From Mesorhizobium amorphae CCNWGS0123 (GTDB taxonomy: Bacteria > Pseudomonadota > Alphaproteobacteria > Rhizobiales > Rhizobiaceae), in assembly GCF_001686985.1 (NCBI RefSeq), contig NZ_CP015318.1, positions 4,772,001 through 4,836,000 on the forward strand: DNA of 64,000 bases, given 5' to 3'. The translations under genes were made by a program, and so were the position numbers. Positions 15,553-23,774 of this stretch are shown here, one piece after another (the first letter of the stretch is position 1; each line of letters opens with the position of its first letter). The notes beneath the pieces are model-generated. The model was not told the origin of the DNA. It ran no database searches and was given only the letters and a program-made list of their open reading frames with translations.

Positions 15553-16670
15553 CACTGGGTTCCTCCCGTCGTGGCGCCCAGGGGGGCCGGCGGCGGCGCC
15601 TTCTGCTGTAGTGCAGGCAGCGGCAAGTAGGGAACGACCCCCTGCCCGCTGCCCTGCTCGACGATGACTTTGCTCGAATCCTTCAGCACCCTCTCCATCG
15701 TTTCCAGGTAGAGCCGCTTGCGCGTCACCTCCGGCGCCTTGGCATATTCGTCATAGACCGAGATGAAGCGCTGCGCCTCGCCCTCGGCCTCCTGCACGAC
15801 ACGGTTCTTGTAGGCGGCCGCGTCTTCGCGAATCTGGGCCGCCTCGCCGCGCGCCTGGCCGAGCTTCTGGTTGGAATATTGGTTGGCCTGCTCGACGAAC
15901 TTGTCCTCGTCCTGCTCGGCGCGCTGCACCTCGTCGAAGGCATCGGCCACCTCGCGCGGCGGCGCCGCATCCTCGATCGAAATGGCGTTGACGTTGAGGC
16001 CGGCCTTGTAGCCGTCCAGCGTCGTCTGGATGATCTCGCGCACCGATGCGGCAATGCCCTGGCGGTCGTCGCGGAAAATGTCCTGGGCCGGCCGGCGGCC
16101 GACGGCCTCGCGCATGGCGCTTTCGGCCACCTGGCGCAGCATGCCGTCCGGATCGGAGACGTCGAACAGATACGCCCTCGGGTCGGAGACCTGATAGGCC
16201 ACCGAGAACTGCACGTTGACGATGTTCTGGTCACCCGTAAGCATCAGCCCGGACGTGTTGCCACTCGTCGCGCCGCCGCCGCCGATATCGACGAGTTGTT
16301 CGGCGATGTTGGCGGTCTCGACCGTTTCGACAGGCCACCAATGGAAATGCAGGCCGGGCTGGGAAAGCTCGGCCTTCGGCTTGCCGAAGCGCAGTTCGAC
16401 CGCGACCTCATCCGGCTGCACTGTATAGACCGCCTTGAACGCCCACAGCACCACCAGTGCCGCTGCGATCAGCGCGAATACGGCCGGACTGGCGCCGCCG
16501 CCGCCCGGCAAGGCCCGCCGCAGCCTGTCCTGGCCGCGCCGGATGATGTCTTCCAGATCGGGAGGTGACCCCTGCGGGCCGCTCGGTCCCTTGGGTCCCT
16601 GCCCCCAGGGTCCCTGATTGCCGCCGCCACCCCATGGGCCGCCGCCGCCGCTTTTGTCGTTCCAGGGCAT
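15552..16670 (-). CDS. hflK: HflK, SPFH-domain modulator of FtsH
   Basis: This 372-residue partner of HflC has a Gly/Pro-rich cytoplasmic N-terminus (MPWNDKSGGGGPWGGGGN), a single membrane segment (VFALIAAALVVLWAFKAVYTV), the SPFH domain with the VQPDEVAVELRFGK start, and a coiled coil with many Ala/Glu. The ATG at 16670 is chosen because it begins the characteristic MPWND N-terminus; upstream in-frame codons encode unrelated sequence. It is translationally coupled to hflC and lies 154 bases after folA on the same strand. Confidence 0.95.
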   Translation of the reverse strand: MPWNDKSGGGGPWGGGGNQGPWGQGPKGPSGPQGSPPDLEDIIRRGQDRLRRALPGGGGASPAVFALIAAALVVLWAFKAVYTVQPDEVAVELRFGKPKAELSQPGLHFHWWPVETVETANIAEQLVDIGGGGATSGNTSGLMLTGDQNIVNVQFSVAYQVSDPRAYLFDVSDPDGMLRQVAESAMREAVGRRPAQDIFRDDRQGIAASVREIIQTTLDGYKAGLNVNAISIEDAAPPREVADAFDEVQRAEQDEDKFVEQANQYSNQKLGQARGEAAQIREDAAAYKNRVVQEAEGEAQRFISVYDEYAKAPEVTRKRLYLETMERVLKDSSKVIVEQGSGQGVVPYLPLPALQQKAPPPAPLGATTGGTQ

Positions 16671-16824
16671 GAATGTCCTTTCGCTTGGAATTCCCTCGGC
16701 GCCAGCCTGATGGCGCAAAATCCAATGTTGTTCTTCTATAGGGACGCCAAGCCTCGCTTTCAACGCGATCTGCTGCCCGGCCATCCGTTTTGGGCGGTTC
16801 GCGACCCTTTGTCGTCTTCAATGC

Positions 16825-17337
16825 CTAGTCGCGGCGCCGTTCATAGACCGTATAGCGTGTCGCGTGGCTGTCTTTCTCGCCGGCCGGAATGTCGTCAGCA
16901 CTGACAATGCGCCATGTCTCGGACACGATCGGCGGGAAATGCGCGTCGCCGTCGACTGAAGCCAGCACATGGGTCACATGCAGGCGGCCGGCCAGCGGCA
17001 ACGCCTGGGCGTAGATCTCGCCGCCACCGACCACGCAGATCTCGTCGGCGCCGGCCATGCAGCGCCCGCGCAGGGTCGCCAGCTTGATCGCCTCGTCCAG
17101 CGAGTTGGCGATTTCGACGCCCTCGGCCCGCCAGGCCTTGTCGCGCGTCACCACGATGTTGAGACGGCCAGGCAACGGCCGGCCGATGCCTTCATAGGTC
17201 TTGCGGCCCATGATGATGGGCTTGCCCATCGTGTCGGCCTTGAAGCGCTTGAGATCGGTGGAAAGCCGCCACGGCAGCCCGCCGTCGCGGCCGATCACGC
17301 CGTTTTCGGCGATGGCAACGTAGATCGCGATGTCCAT
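16825..17337 (-). CDS. folA: Dihydrofolate reductase
   Basis: This 170-residue enzyme reduces dihydrofolate to tetrahydrofolate with NADPH. Recognisable are the start IYVAIAENGVIGRDGGLPWRLSTDLKRFKADTMGKPIIMGRKTYEGIG, with the substrate-binding Asp (STDLKRFK), and the NADPH loop VVGGGEIYAQALPLA. Its start overlaps the stop of the small secreted-protein gene (TGATG), implying coupled translation. thyA, commonly next to folA, lies 13 kb away here. Confidence 0.95.
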   Translation of the reverse strand: MDIAIYVAIAENGVIGRDGGLPWRLSTDLKRFKADTMGKPIIMGRKTYEGIGRPLPGRLNIVVTRDKAWRAEGVEIANSLDEAIKLATLRGRCMAGADEICVVGGGEIYAQALPLAGRLHVTHVLASVDGDAHFPPIVSETWRIVSADDIPAGEKDSHATRYTVYERRRD

Positions 17338-17477
17338 CAGCCGCCGTTCCCACTTGCGCCGCCATTGTCGTCCGACGGCTCCAGCAGCAATGTGTCGATG
17401 TCATGCTCAGGCATCGGGAAGGCGAAGGCCGGCGCGGCCGAAAGCGCCAGCGCTGCGGTCAGGATAGTGCGGAACAT
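17337..17477 (-). CDS. Small putative secreted protein
   Basis: This 46-residue product has a clear signal peptide (MFRTILTAALALSAAPAFAF, cleavage after AFA) followed by a short acidic, Gly/Asn-rich tail (MPEHDIDTLLLEPSDDNGGASGNGG). Its stop overlaps the folA start, so at minimum it acts as a translated leader for folA. No family is recognised. The coupling and clean signal peptide argue for real translation, but the mature peptide of ~26 residues may have no function of its own. Confidence 0.5.
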   Translation of the reverse strand: MFRTILTAALALSAAPAFAFPMPEHDIDTLLLEPSDDNGGASGNGG

Positions 17478-17627
17478 GGCCCCCCTTTGGCGACAATCCA
17501 GGGCATGACCCCGGATGCGCCTCACATCTAGCCGTTTCAATGTGGCGTTTCAAAGCCATTCGCGCAGTCGCGGACGCTTGTCCCACGCAGTCTGGACACC
17601 GGCGTCCCGATCGGGCAGGACGTCGCC

Positions 17628-18404
17628 ATGCGCAAGCTTCTCGTCATCGGCATCGGCGCCGGCAACCCCGAACACATGACGGTCCAGGCCATCAACGGCC
17701 TGAACCGCGCCGAGGTGCTGTTCATTCCCGACAAGGGCGCGAAGAAGAACGATCTCGCCGAACTGCGCCGCCAGATCTGCGACCGCTTCGTCACCAATCC
17801 CAATTCGCGCCGGGTGGAGTTCGACGTGCCGGTGCGGGCCGAGCCGTCGCCCTCCTACCGCGCCACCGTCGATGACTGGCACGAAGCGATCGCCGCGATC
17901 TACGAGGGCCTGATCCGCGACGAGCTTGCCGAAGACGGCTGCGGCGCCTTCCTGATCTGGGGCGATCCCTCGCTCTACGACAGCGCGCTGCGCATCCTCG
18001 AACGCGTTCGCTTGCGGGGCAATGTCGAATTCGCACTCGAGGTCGTTCCCGGCATCACCGCCGTCCAGGCGCTGGCCGCCAGCCACAAAATGGCGCTGAA
18101 CCGCATTGGCGACCCCGTCCTGATCACCACCGGCCGCCGCCTGACACAGGAAGGCATGCCGGAGAACGCCGGCAGCACGGTGGTCATGCTCGACGGCAAA
18201 TGCGCCTTCAACACGCTTGATGACAAGAACCTGATCATCCACTGGGGTGCCTATCTCGGCACGCCCGACGAGATCGTCATGTCCGGCCGCCTCGGCGATG
18301 TCGGCAAGGAAATCGCCGAAGTCCGGGAAAAGGCACGAATGGACAAGGGCTGGATCATGGACACCTATTTGCTGCGCAAACCCGGCGAGCCGGAGGACAA
18401 TTAG
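17628..18404 (+). CDS. cobF: Precorrin-6A synthase (deacetylating)
   Basis: This 258-residue SAM-dependent methyltransferase of aerobic cobalamin synthesis methylates C1 and removes the acetyl group from precorrin-5. It has the tetrapyrrole-methylase opening (LLVIGIGAGNPEHMTVQAINGLNRAEVLFIPDKG), the LIWGDPSLYDSALRI SAM loop and the VVPGITAVQALAA motif. CobF is confined to the aerobic pathway typical of rhizobia. It stands alone here, away from a cob cluster. The ATG at 17628 is preceded by a CAGGAC box. Confidence 0.92.
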   Translation: MRKLLVIGIGAGNPEHMTVQAINGLNRAEVLFIPDKGAKKNDLAELRRQICDRFVTNPNSRRVEFDVPVRAEPSPSYRATVDDWHEAIAAIYEGLIRDELAEDGCGAFLIWGDPSLYDSALRILERVRLRGNVEFALEVVPGITAVQALAASHKMALNRIGDPVLITTGRRLTQEGMPENAGSTVVMLDGKCAFNTLDDKNLIIHWGAYLGTPDEIVMSGRLGDVGKEIAEVREKARMDKGWIMDTYLLRKPGEPEDN

Positions 18405-18745
18405 CGAGGGCCTCCCTTGCGCAGTTCGTGGTCGCGCGCGGGGTAACACGATCGGCGAGATGGGCCGACAACGCGCAAGAGCTAGAAAAAACAGCATTTT
18501 ATACCAGTTTGATAATCATATCCTTGCCTCGCGGAATGCAGCTTTCCGGCAGATATCACACATATTGACGTTAAATTCACAGAATTGTATGGTCAGTTGT
18601 TCTGCTTCGAATCCCGCCGCTATCTGTCCGGCGGTCGCGATCGCAGCCGCGAATCCAGGCGAGGATAATTTCCATGATGTTCAGCGCCACCATCGTTCGG
18701 CATCAATTCGCAATGCCTGCCGGCAGGCGCTGACCGAGAAAAATC
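18405..18745. other. Control region upstream of the polyol kinase operon
   Basis: This 341-bp stretch without a gene becomes AT-rich from about 18480. It contains GATA-ATCA-TATC (near 18512), a TATCACA box and a sigma-70-type promoter at 18565-18593. The 5' leader from about 18600 to 18745 contains short GC-rich inverted repeats but no recognisable riboswitch. Confidence 0.55.
18565..18593 (+). promoter_or_regulatory. Promoter of the kinase-deoR-dehydrogenase operon
   Basis: The -35 hexamer TTGACG (18565-18570), a 17-base spacer and the -10 hexamer TATGGT (18588-18593) lie 150 bases before the kinase start. The block TATCACA-N3-ATTGACG and the trailing GGTC are shared with the promoter at 22958-22986, so this is probably one regulon under the encoded DeoR protein. 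Confidence 0.65.
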
Positions 18746-20281
18746 ATGGCCAGCCTGCTTGGGATCGACAACGGCCTGACGGTTACGAAGGCGGTGGTCT
18801 TCGACGCCGACGGTTCGCAGCTGTCGGTGGCGCGGCGGCGCGTGCCGCAGTCGATGCCGCAACCGCGCTGGGTCGAGCGCGACATGGCAGGCCTCTGGCA
18901 AGCGACCACTGAAGCGGTCGGCGAAGCGATCGCGCTCAGCGGCAGGCCGGCGCGCGACATCAAGGCGGTGGCGGCAACTGCGCATGGCGACGGCCTCTAT
19001 CTGCTCGACAAGGAGCGCCGGCCGCTCGGCCCCGGCATATTGTCGCTCGACAGCCGCGCCGGCGAAATCGTCGATGACTGGGCAAAAGGCCCGGTTTTCT
19101 CCGAGGCGCTTACCCTCACCGGCCAGGTCCCGCATGCCTCCGCCCCTTCGGCGCTGCTCGCCTGGCTGAAAAAGCACGCGCCGGAGCGTTTCGACCGCAT
19201 CGGCCATATCGTCGGCTGCAAGGACTGGCTGCGCTTCTGCCTGACCGGCACTGTTGCCACCGACCTGACCGAGGCGAGCACCTCCTTCACTGATGTGCGC
19301 ACGCAAAACTACGTGCCCGAGGCGATGCGCGTCTTCGGCCTGGACGAGCTGTTCGCGGCCTTGCCGCCGGCTCTGCATCCGGCCGACATCGCCGGCTACG
19401 TCACCGCCGAGGCGTCAGCACTGACCGGGCTCGCCGAAGGCACGCCGGTCGCCTGCGGCCTGCATGACGTCACGGCCTCGGCGCTCGGCATTGGCGGCCA
19501 TGAGGACGGCGTGGTCAGCATCGTTGCCGGCACCTATTCGATCAACGAAGTGGTTTCCAGCGAACCGCGCGTCGACCAGCGCTGGTTCTGCCGCAACGCC
19601 ATCGATCCCGGGCGTTGGAACAACATGTCGATCTCGCCGGCCTCGACGGCCAATTACGACTGGTTCCTCGACACGCTCTGCCGCGCCGAGCAGGAAGAAG
19701 CCAGACGGACCGGTGGCTCCATCCACGAAAGGCTGGCGGCGGAAATCGATGCGGCGCTGAACAAGCCGTCAACCCTGCTCTTCCACCCCTATCTGTTCGG
19801 CTCGCCCTACGGCAATGCCGCCAGCGCCAGCTTCGTTGGCCTGCGCGGCTGGCACGACCGCGGCGACATGCTGAAGGCGGTGCTGGAAGGCATCGTCTTC
19901 AACCACCGCACCCACGTGGAAGCCCTGCGCGACGGCTTTGCCGTCCGCGAGGTGCGGCTGACCGGCGGCGGCTCGCGCAATCCGGCCCTCGCGCAGATGT
20001 TCGCCGACGTGCTCAAGGTTCCGGTCAGCGTGACCTCGACCGATGAGGCGGCGGCCTTCGGCGCCGCACTTTGCGCCGGTGCGGCGGTCGGCCTGTTCGC
20101 CTCGCCGCAGGAGGGCGCTCGCGCGACCTGCACGGTGAGCCGGCAGTATCAGCCGGACCCGGGGCGCAGCGCCGTTTTCGACGAGCGGTATTCTCTTTAT
20201 GGCCGCATCGCCGAGCAGCTCAGGCCGAAATGGGCGGAGATCGAAAGCCTTGCGGGGCAAAGCATGGGGGGCACGGAATGA
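18746..20281 (+). CDS. FGGY-family carbohydrate/polyol kinase
   Basis: This 511-residue sugar kinase has the FGGY/hexokinase fold: phosphate-1 motif LLGIDNGLTVTKAVVFD, the conserved WVERDMAGLW segment and the C-terminal adenosine motif LTGGGSRNPALAQMFADVLKVPV, followed by TDEAAAFGAALCAG. The N-terminal third resembles L-xylulose kinase (LyxK) and erythritol kinase (EryA). Co-occurrence with a GlpD/EryB-like dehydrogenase suggests phosphorylation of erythritol or another C4-C5 polyol, but eryC and eryD homologues are not adjacent. It overlaps the DeoR gene by four bases. Confidence 0.85.
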   Translation: MASLLGIDNGLTVTKAVVFDADGSQLSVARRRVPQSMPQPRWVERDMAGLWQATTEAVGEAIALSGRPARDIKAVAATAHGDGLYLLDKERRPLGPGILSLDSRAGEIVDDWAKGPVFSEALTLTGQVPHASAPSALLAWLKKHAPERFDRIGHIVGCKDWLRFCLTGTVATDLTEASTSFTDVRTQNYVPEAMRVFGLDELFAALPPALHPADIAGYVTAEASALTGLAEGTPVACGLHDVTASALGIGGHEDGVVSIVAGTYSINEVVSSEPRVDQRWFCRNAIDPGRWNNMSISPASTANYDWFLDTLCRAEQEEARRTGGSIHERLAAEIDAALNKPSTLLFHPYLFGSPYGNAASASFVGLRGWHDRGDMLKAVLEGIVFNHRTHVEALRDGFAVREVRLTGGGSRNPALAQMFADVLKVPVSVTSTDEAAAFGAALCAGAAVGLFASPQEGARATCTVSRQYQPDPGRSAVFDERYSLYGRIAEQLRPKWAEIESLAGQSMGGTE

Positions 20282-21054
20282 TCAAGGCCGACGAACGGCG
20301 CGAAGAGATCGCCGAATACGTCATCAAGCTCGGCCAGGTGCGTATCGACGATCTCGTCGAGCATTTCGGCGTGTCGCGCATGACGATCCACCGCCACATC
20401 GACCAACTGGCGCATCAGGGCGTGCTCAGAAAGCTGCATGGCGCGGTCACCGTGCAGCCGTCCGGCCTCTACGAGAGCGCCTTCCGCTACCGGGTGACGG
20501 TGGGCCGGGCCGAAAAGGACGCGCTTGCCCGCGCCGCGATGGACTATGTCGAACCCGGGCAGGCGGTGATCCTGGACGATTCCACCACGGCAAACGCCGT
20601 CGCGCCGCTGCTGCTCGAGGTCAAGCCGCTGACCGTCATCACCAACAGCGTCTCGACCGCGGCACTCCTGACCAATGTCGACGACATCGACTTCATCTGC
20701 CTCGGCGGCCAGTACCATCGCACCTACAACGCCTATATCGGCATCGTCTGCGAGAATGCGATTTCGCGGCTGCGCGCTAACCTTCTGATCTGCTCGGCGT
20801 CGGCGATCAGCGGCACCACGGCTTTCATCCAGGATCAGCATGTCGTGCGGGTCAAGCAGGCGATGATGGCCGCTGCGATCAAGCGCGTGCTGCTTGTCGA
20901 CCATTCCAAGTTCGACAAGGTCGCCCTGCATGTGCTGGACGAGCTGACCAGCTTCGAGGCGGTGCTGGTCACCGACGGCATCAGCGACAAGCATGCGCAA
21001 CAGCTTGAGCAGGCCGGCGTCAGACTGCGCATCGTCAAGACAAAGACGCCATGA
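20278..21054 (+). CDS. DeoR/GlpR-family transcriptional regulator
   Basis: This 258-residue regulator has an N-terminal winged helix (RREEIAEYVIKLGQVRIDDLVEHFGVSRMTIHRHIDQLAHQGVLRKLHGAV, the DeoR signature) and a C-terminal sugar-phosphate-sensing domain of the ISOCOT type (ILDDSTTANAVAPLL, VITNSVSTAALL, LLVDHSKF). DeoR proteins are normally repressors relieved by a phosphorylated sugar, here likely the product of the adjacent kinase. It is the middle gene of a tightly overlapped operon (ATGA at both ends) and probably controls this operon and the transporter operon. Confidence 0.9.
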   Translation: MIKADERREEIAEYVIKLGQVRIDDLVEHFGVSRMTIHRHIDQLAHQGVLRKLHGAVTVQPSGLYESAFRYRVTVGRAEKDALARAAMDYVEPGQAVILDDSTTANAVAPLLLEVKPLTVITNSVSTAALLTNVDDIDFICLGGQYHRTYNAYIGIVCENAISRLRANLLICSASAISGTTAFIQDQHVVRVKQAMMAAAIKRVLLVDHSKFDKVALHVLDELTSFEAVLVTDGISDKHAQQLEQAGVRLRIVKTKTP

Positions 21055-22796
21055 AGCAGCCCGACGAAACCCGGGAGGACACGCTGGCCGGCAAGGCCGG
21101 CGATGTCGATGTCGTCATTCTCGGTGCCGGCATCAACGGCGCCGGCCTGTTCCGCGATCTCTGCGCTCAAGGGATAAATTGCTTTGTCGTCGACAAGGCG
21201 GATTTTGGCTCGGGCACCAGCGCCGCGCCCTCGCGCCTGATCCATGGCGGGCTGAAATATCTGGAGACCGGCGAGTTCGGGCTGGTGGCGCAGTCGACGC
21301 TGGAGCGCAACCTGCTGCTCAAGAACGCGCCGCACTATGTCAGCCCGCTGCCGACAGTCATCCCGATCTTTTCCTGGGGCAAGGGCATGTGGGCGGCGCT
21401 GCGCACGCTGCTCGGCTCGACCAGCGCGCCGCGCAGCCGAGGCGCCATCCTCATCAAGATCGGCCTGATGATCTACGATTTCTACGGCTCGCGGCACCGG
21501 GTGATGCCGCGCCACAGGCTGGTCGGGCGAAGCAAGGCGTTGCGCGACATGCCGGCCCTGACCGGATCGATCGTCGCCACCGGCACCTATTACGACGCCA
21601 AGATCAGCCACCCCGAACGGCTGGTGGTCGAGCTGGTCGCCGACGGGCTGGAGGCCAATGCCGGCTCCGGCGCGGCCAACTACACGTCGCTGATCTCCGC
21701 CTCGAACGGGGTGCTGACGTTCAAACGGGAAAATGGCGGCGCCTTTTCGCTGCGGCCGAAGCTGGTCGTCAATGCCGCCGGCCCATGGATCGACCATGTC
21801 AACGCCGCGCTCGGCGCGCCGTCGAAAATGATCGGCGGGACCAAGGGCTCGCACATCCTCCTGAAGCACGACGCGCTGGTGCGAAGCCTGGCCGGGCGCA
21901 TGCTCTATTTCGAGGCCGACGACGGCCGCATCTGTCTCGTCTACGACTATCTCGGCAAGGCTCTTGTCGGTTCGACGGACCTTCCGGCAGACAACCCAGA
22001 CACCGTCCGCTGCGAGCCCGAGGAAATCGACTATCTGCTCGAAAGCGTGCGCACCCTTTTACCGGGCATGAAGTTCGAACGCGACCAGATCGTCTATGCC
22101 TATAGCGGCATCAGGCCTCTGCCCTCATCCGACGCCTTGGTCCCCGGCCTGATCAGCCGGGATCATTCGGCGCCTGTCGCCGAGCCGGATCCCTCACGGC
22201 CCTTCCCGATCATCTCGCTGATCGGCGGCAAATGGACGACGTTTCGCGGCTTCGCCGAGGAAGTCGCCGACACCGTGCTCGATCGGCTCGGCAGCAAGCG
22301 CAAGGCGAGCACGCAATCGATGCCGATCGGTGGCGGCAAGGGTTTTCCGATGGACGCAGCCGCGCGCGCAACCTGGCTGGCTGATGCCGCATCGGCCAGC
22401 GGCATCGACGTGGCTCGCCTCGACCAGTTGCTGTCGCGCTACGGAGCCAGCGCTTCGCTGATTGCGCGCCACCGGAGCGCATCCGGCAATGAAGACCGCT
22501 TGCCGGATTCGAACGACTACAGCCTGTCCGAGATCGACTACATCGTCCGCAACGAATTCGTCGAACATCTCGCCGACATCGTCATGCGGCGCACGACCCT
22601 GGCAATCAGCGGCTCCCTGACGACAAGCGAGCTGCAGCAGATCGCCTCGGTTGCCGGCCAGGCGCTCGGCTGGAGTCCGCAGCGCATGGATGAGGAGATC
22701 GACGCCGTCGTCGCTCAGCTCAGCGGCAGCAATTTGATGCGACTGCAACCCGACCGCCACGCGCGAGGCGTGGGCGGCCGCGCCAAACAGGCCTGA
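21051..22796 (+). CDS. FAD-dependent glycerol-3-phosphate dehydrogenase family enzyme (EryB-like)
   Basis: This 581-residue flavoprotein of the GlpD family has the FAD-binding Rossmann motif VVILGAGINGAGLFRDL, the GTSAAPSRLIHGGLKYLETGEFGLV signature, and the second family block LISLIGGKWTTFRGFAEEVAD. A C-terminal helical DAO_C domain follows (residues ~440-560). It most likely oxidises the phosphorylated polyol made by the upstream kinase and passes electrons to quinone. EryB (erythritol-4-phosphate dehydrogenase) is the closest described role. A housekeeping GlpD is the alternative, but the kinase is not GlpK-like. Confidence 0.85.
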   Translation: MKQPDETREDTLAGKAGDVDVVILGAGINGAGLFRDLCAQGINCFVVDKADFGSGTSAAPSRLIHGGLKYLETGEFGLVAQSTLERNLLLKNAPHYVSPLPTVIPIFSWGKGMWAALRTLLGSTSAPRSRGAILIKIGLMIYDFYGSRHRVMPRHRLVGRSKALRDMPALTGSIVATGTYYDAKISHPERLVVELVADGLEANAGSGAANYTSLISASNGVLTFKRENGGAFSLRPKLVVNAAGPWIDHVNAALGAPSKMIGGTKGSHILLKHDALVRSLAGRMLYFEADDGRICLVYDYLGKALVGSTDLPADNPDTVRCEPEEIDYLLESVRTLLPGMKFERDQIVYAYSGIRPLPSSDALVPGLISRDHSAPVAEPDPSRPFPIISLIGGKWTTFRGFAEEVADTVLDRLGSKRKASTQSMPIGGGKGFPMDAAARATWLADAASASGIDVARLDQLLSRYGASASLIARHRSASGNEDRLPDSNDYSLSEIDYIVRNEFVEHLADIVMRRTTLAISGSLTTSELQQIASVAGQALGWSPQRMDEEIDAVVAQLSGSNLMRLQPDRHARGVGGRAKQA

Positions 22797-23114
22797 GGTC
22801 GATATGGCCTCATCACGACCACAGAGCGCGCAGCATCACAACACTGGTGAGATATTATCACGCCTTATAAAAAATGAACAAAAACAAAATGTTAAATTGG
22901 ATTGCAATCAAAGATTGCTCACGCATATGTTACAATATGAGGAAAGTATCACAGTCATTGACGGTAATTTAACATCACGGTATGGTCGATTGCGTATTGG
23001 GAGCGCAACGCGGGAGGTTTTTGATGTGCAAGCGGGCTGCCCGCACAGCGGCGCCTCGCGCCACCGCAACGAAATGCCATCCCTGATCGCCGCGACAGAA
23101 CGGGTCGTCACATC
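22797..23114. other. Control region upstream of the polyol transporter operon
   Basis: This 318-bp gene-free, markedly AT-rich stretch contrasts with its surroundings. It includes GATATTATC (near 22852), runs of A with few GC, TATCACA (22946-22952) and a promoter at 22958-22986. An open frame of 104 codons through it has no coding character. Confidence 0.6.
22958..22986 (+). promoter_or_regulatory. Promoter of the polyol ABC transporter operon
   Basis: TTGACG (22958-22963), 17 bases, TATGGT (22981-22986). Both hexamers and the spacer length are identical to the promoter upstream of the kinase operon, and the preceding TATCACA-N3-ATTGACG block is shared. It lies 128 bases before the DUF2291 gene. 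Confidence 0.65.
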
Positions 23115-23774
23115 ATGAGTTCGCAGCCTGCCACCCCAACGATGAACCGGCGACCGGCCTCGAATGTTCGCTGGATTGCGCTTGCGGCCGGGGTGCTGGT
23201 CGTGCTCGCCGCGATGATCCTCGACACCAAGGTGGTCACGATCGGCTCGGACGAAGACACCCGCAAGGCCGCCTTTTCGCCGGAGGCGTTCGGCAAGGCT
23301 GAATTCCCGAACGTCCAAGCCGCCGTCGAGCAGCGCGCCGTCGATGCCCCCACGCTCGCTTCGGCCATCGCCAAGGACAAGGCGGCGGCGGAGAAGCAGT
23401 ATGGCGTGCCTGCCAATGTCGGCACTGAATTCTCGGTCAAATTCTCAGGCGTCGTCGGCGAGGGAAAGTCCGGCATCTACACAGTCAAGATCGCCGACGT
23501 GCCCGACACCCTGATCGTTCGCGTCCAGACCGGGCCGGCGATCAACGGCACCGACCTGCGCGATGCCACCGGCGCCATCACATTCGGCCAGTTCGTCAAC
23601 CAGATCGAGTATCAGAACGCGGGCTCGGCCCTGAACAACGAGATGAAGAAGCAGGTTCTGTCGACCATCGACAACACCAAGCTCAGCGGCAAGACGATCT
23701 CGGTCGTCGGCGTCTTCAAGCTGATCAATCCCAAGGGCTGGCTGGTCACGCCCGTGAAGCTGAGCGTCCAATGA
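23115..23774 (+). CDS. DUF2291 family membrane-anchored protein
   Basis: This 219-residue protein has one N-terminal membrane segment (WIALAAGVLVVLAAMILDTKVVTIG) and a soluble periplasmic domain with the DUF2291 pattern (VKFSGVVGEGKSGIYTVKIADVPDTLIVRVQTGPAINGTDLRDATG, then GWLVTPVKLSV). DUF2291 proteins are regularly encoded with ribose-type ABC transporters; their role is undefined. It overlaps the ATPase gene by four bases (ATGA), so it is translationally tied to the transporter and may help deliver or gate the substrate. Confidence 0.8.
   Translation: MSSQPATPTMNRRPASNVRWIALAAGVLVVLAAMILDTKVVTIGSDEDTRKAAFSPEAFGKAEFPNVQAAVEQRAVDAPTLASAIAKDKAAAEKQYGVPANVGTEFSVKFSGVVGEGKSGIYTVKIADVPDTLIVRVQTGPAINGTDLRDATGAITFGQFVNQIEYQNAGSALNNEMKKQVLSTIDNTKLSGKTISVVGVFKLINPKGWLVTPVKLSVQ

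Noticed and set aside
22804..23118. 104-codon frame in the AT-rich gap
   Set aside because: Overlaps the promoter, has unbiased codon use and no ribosome binding site; treated as control region.
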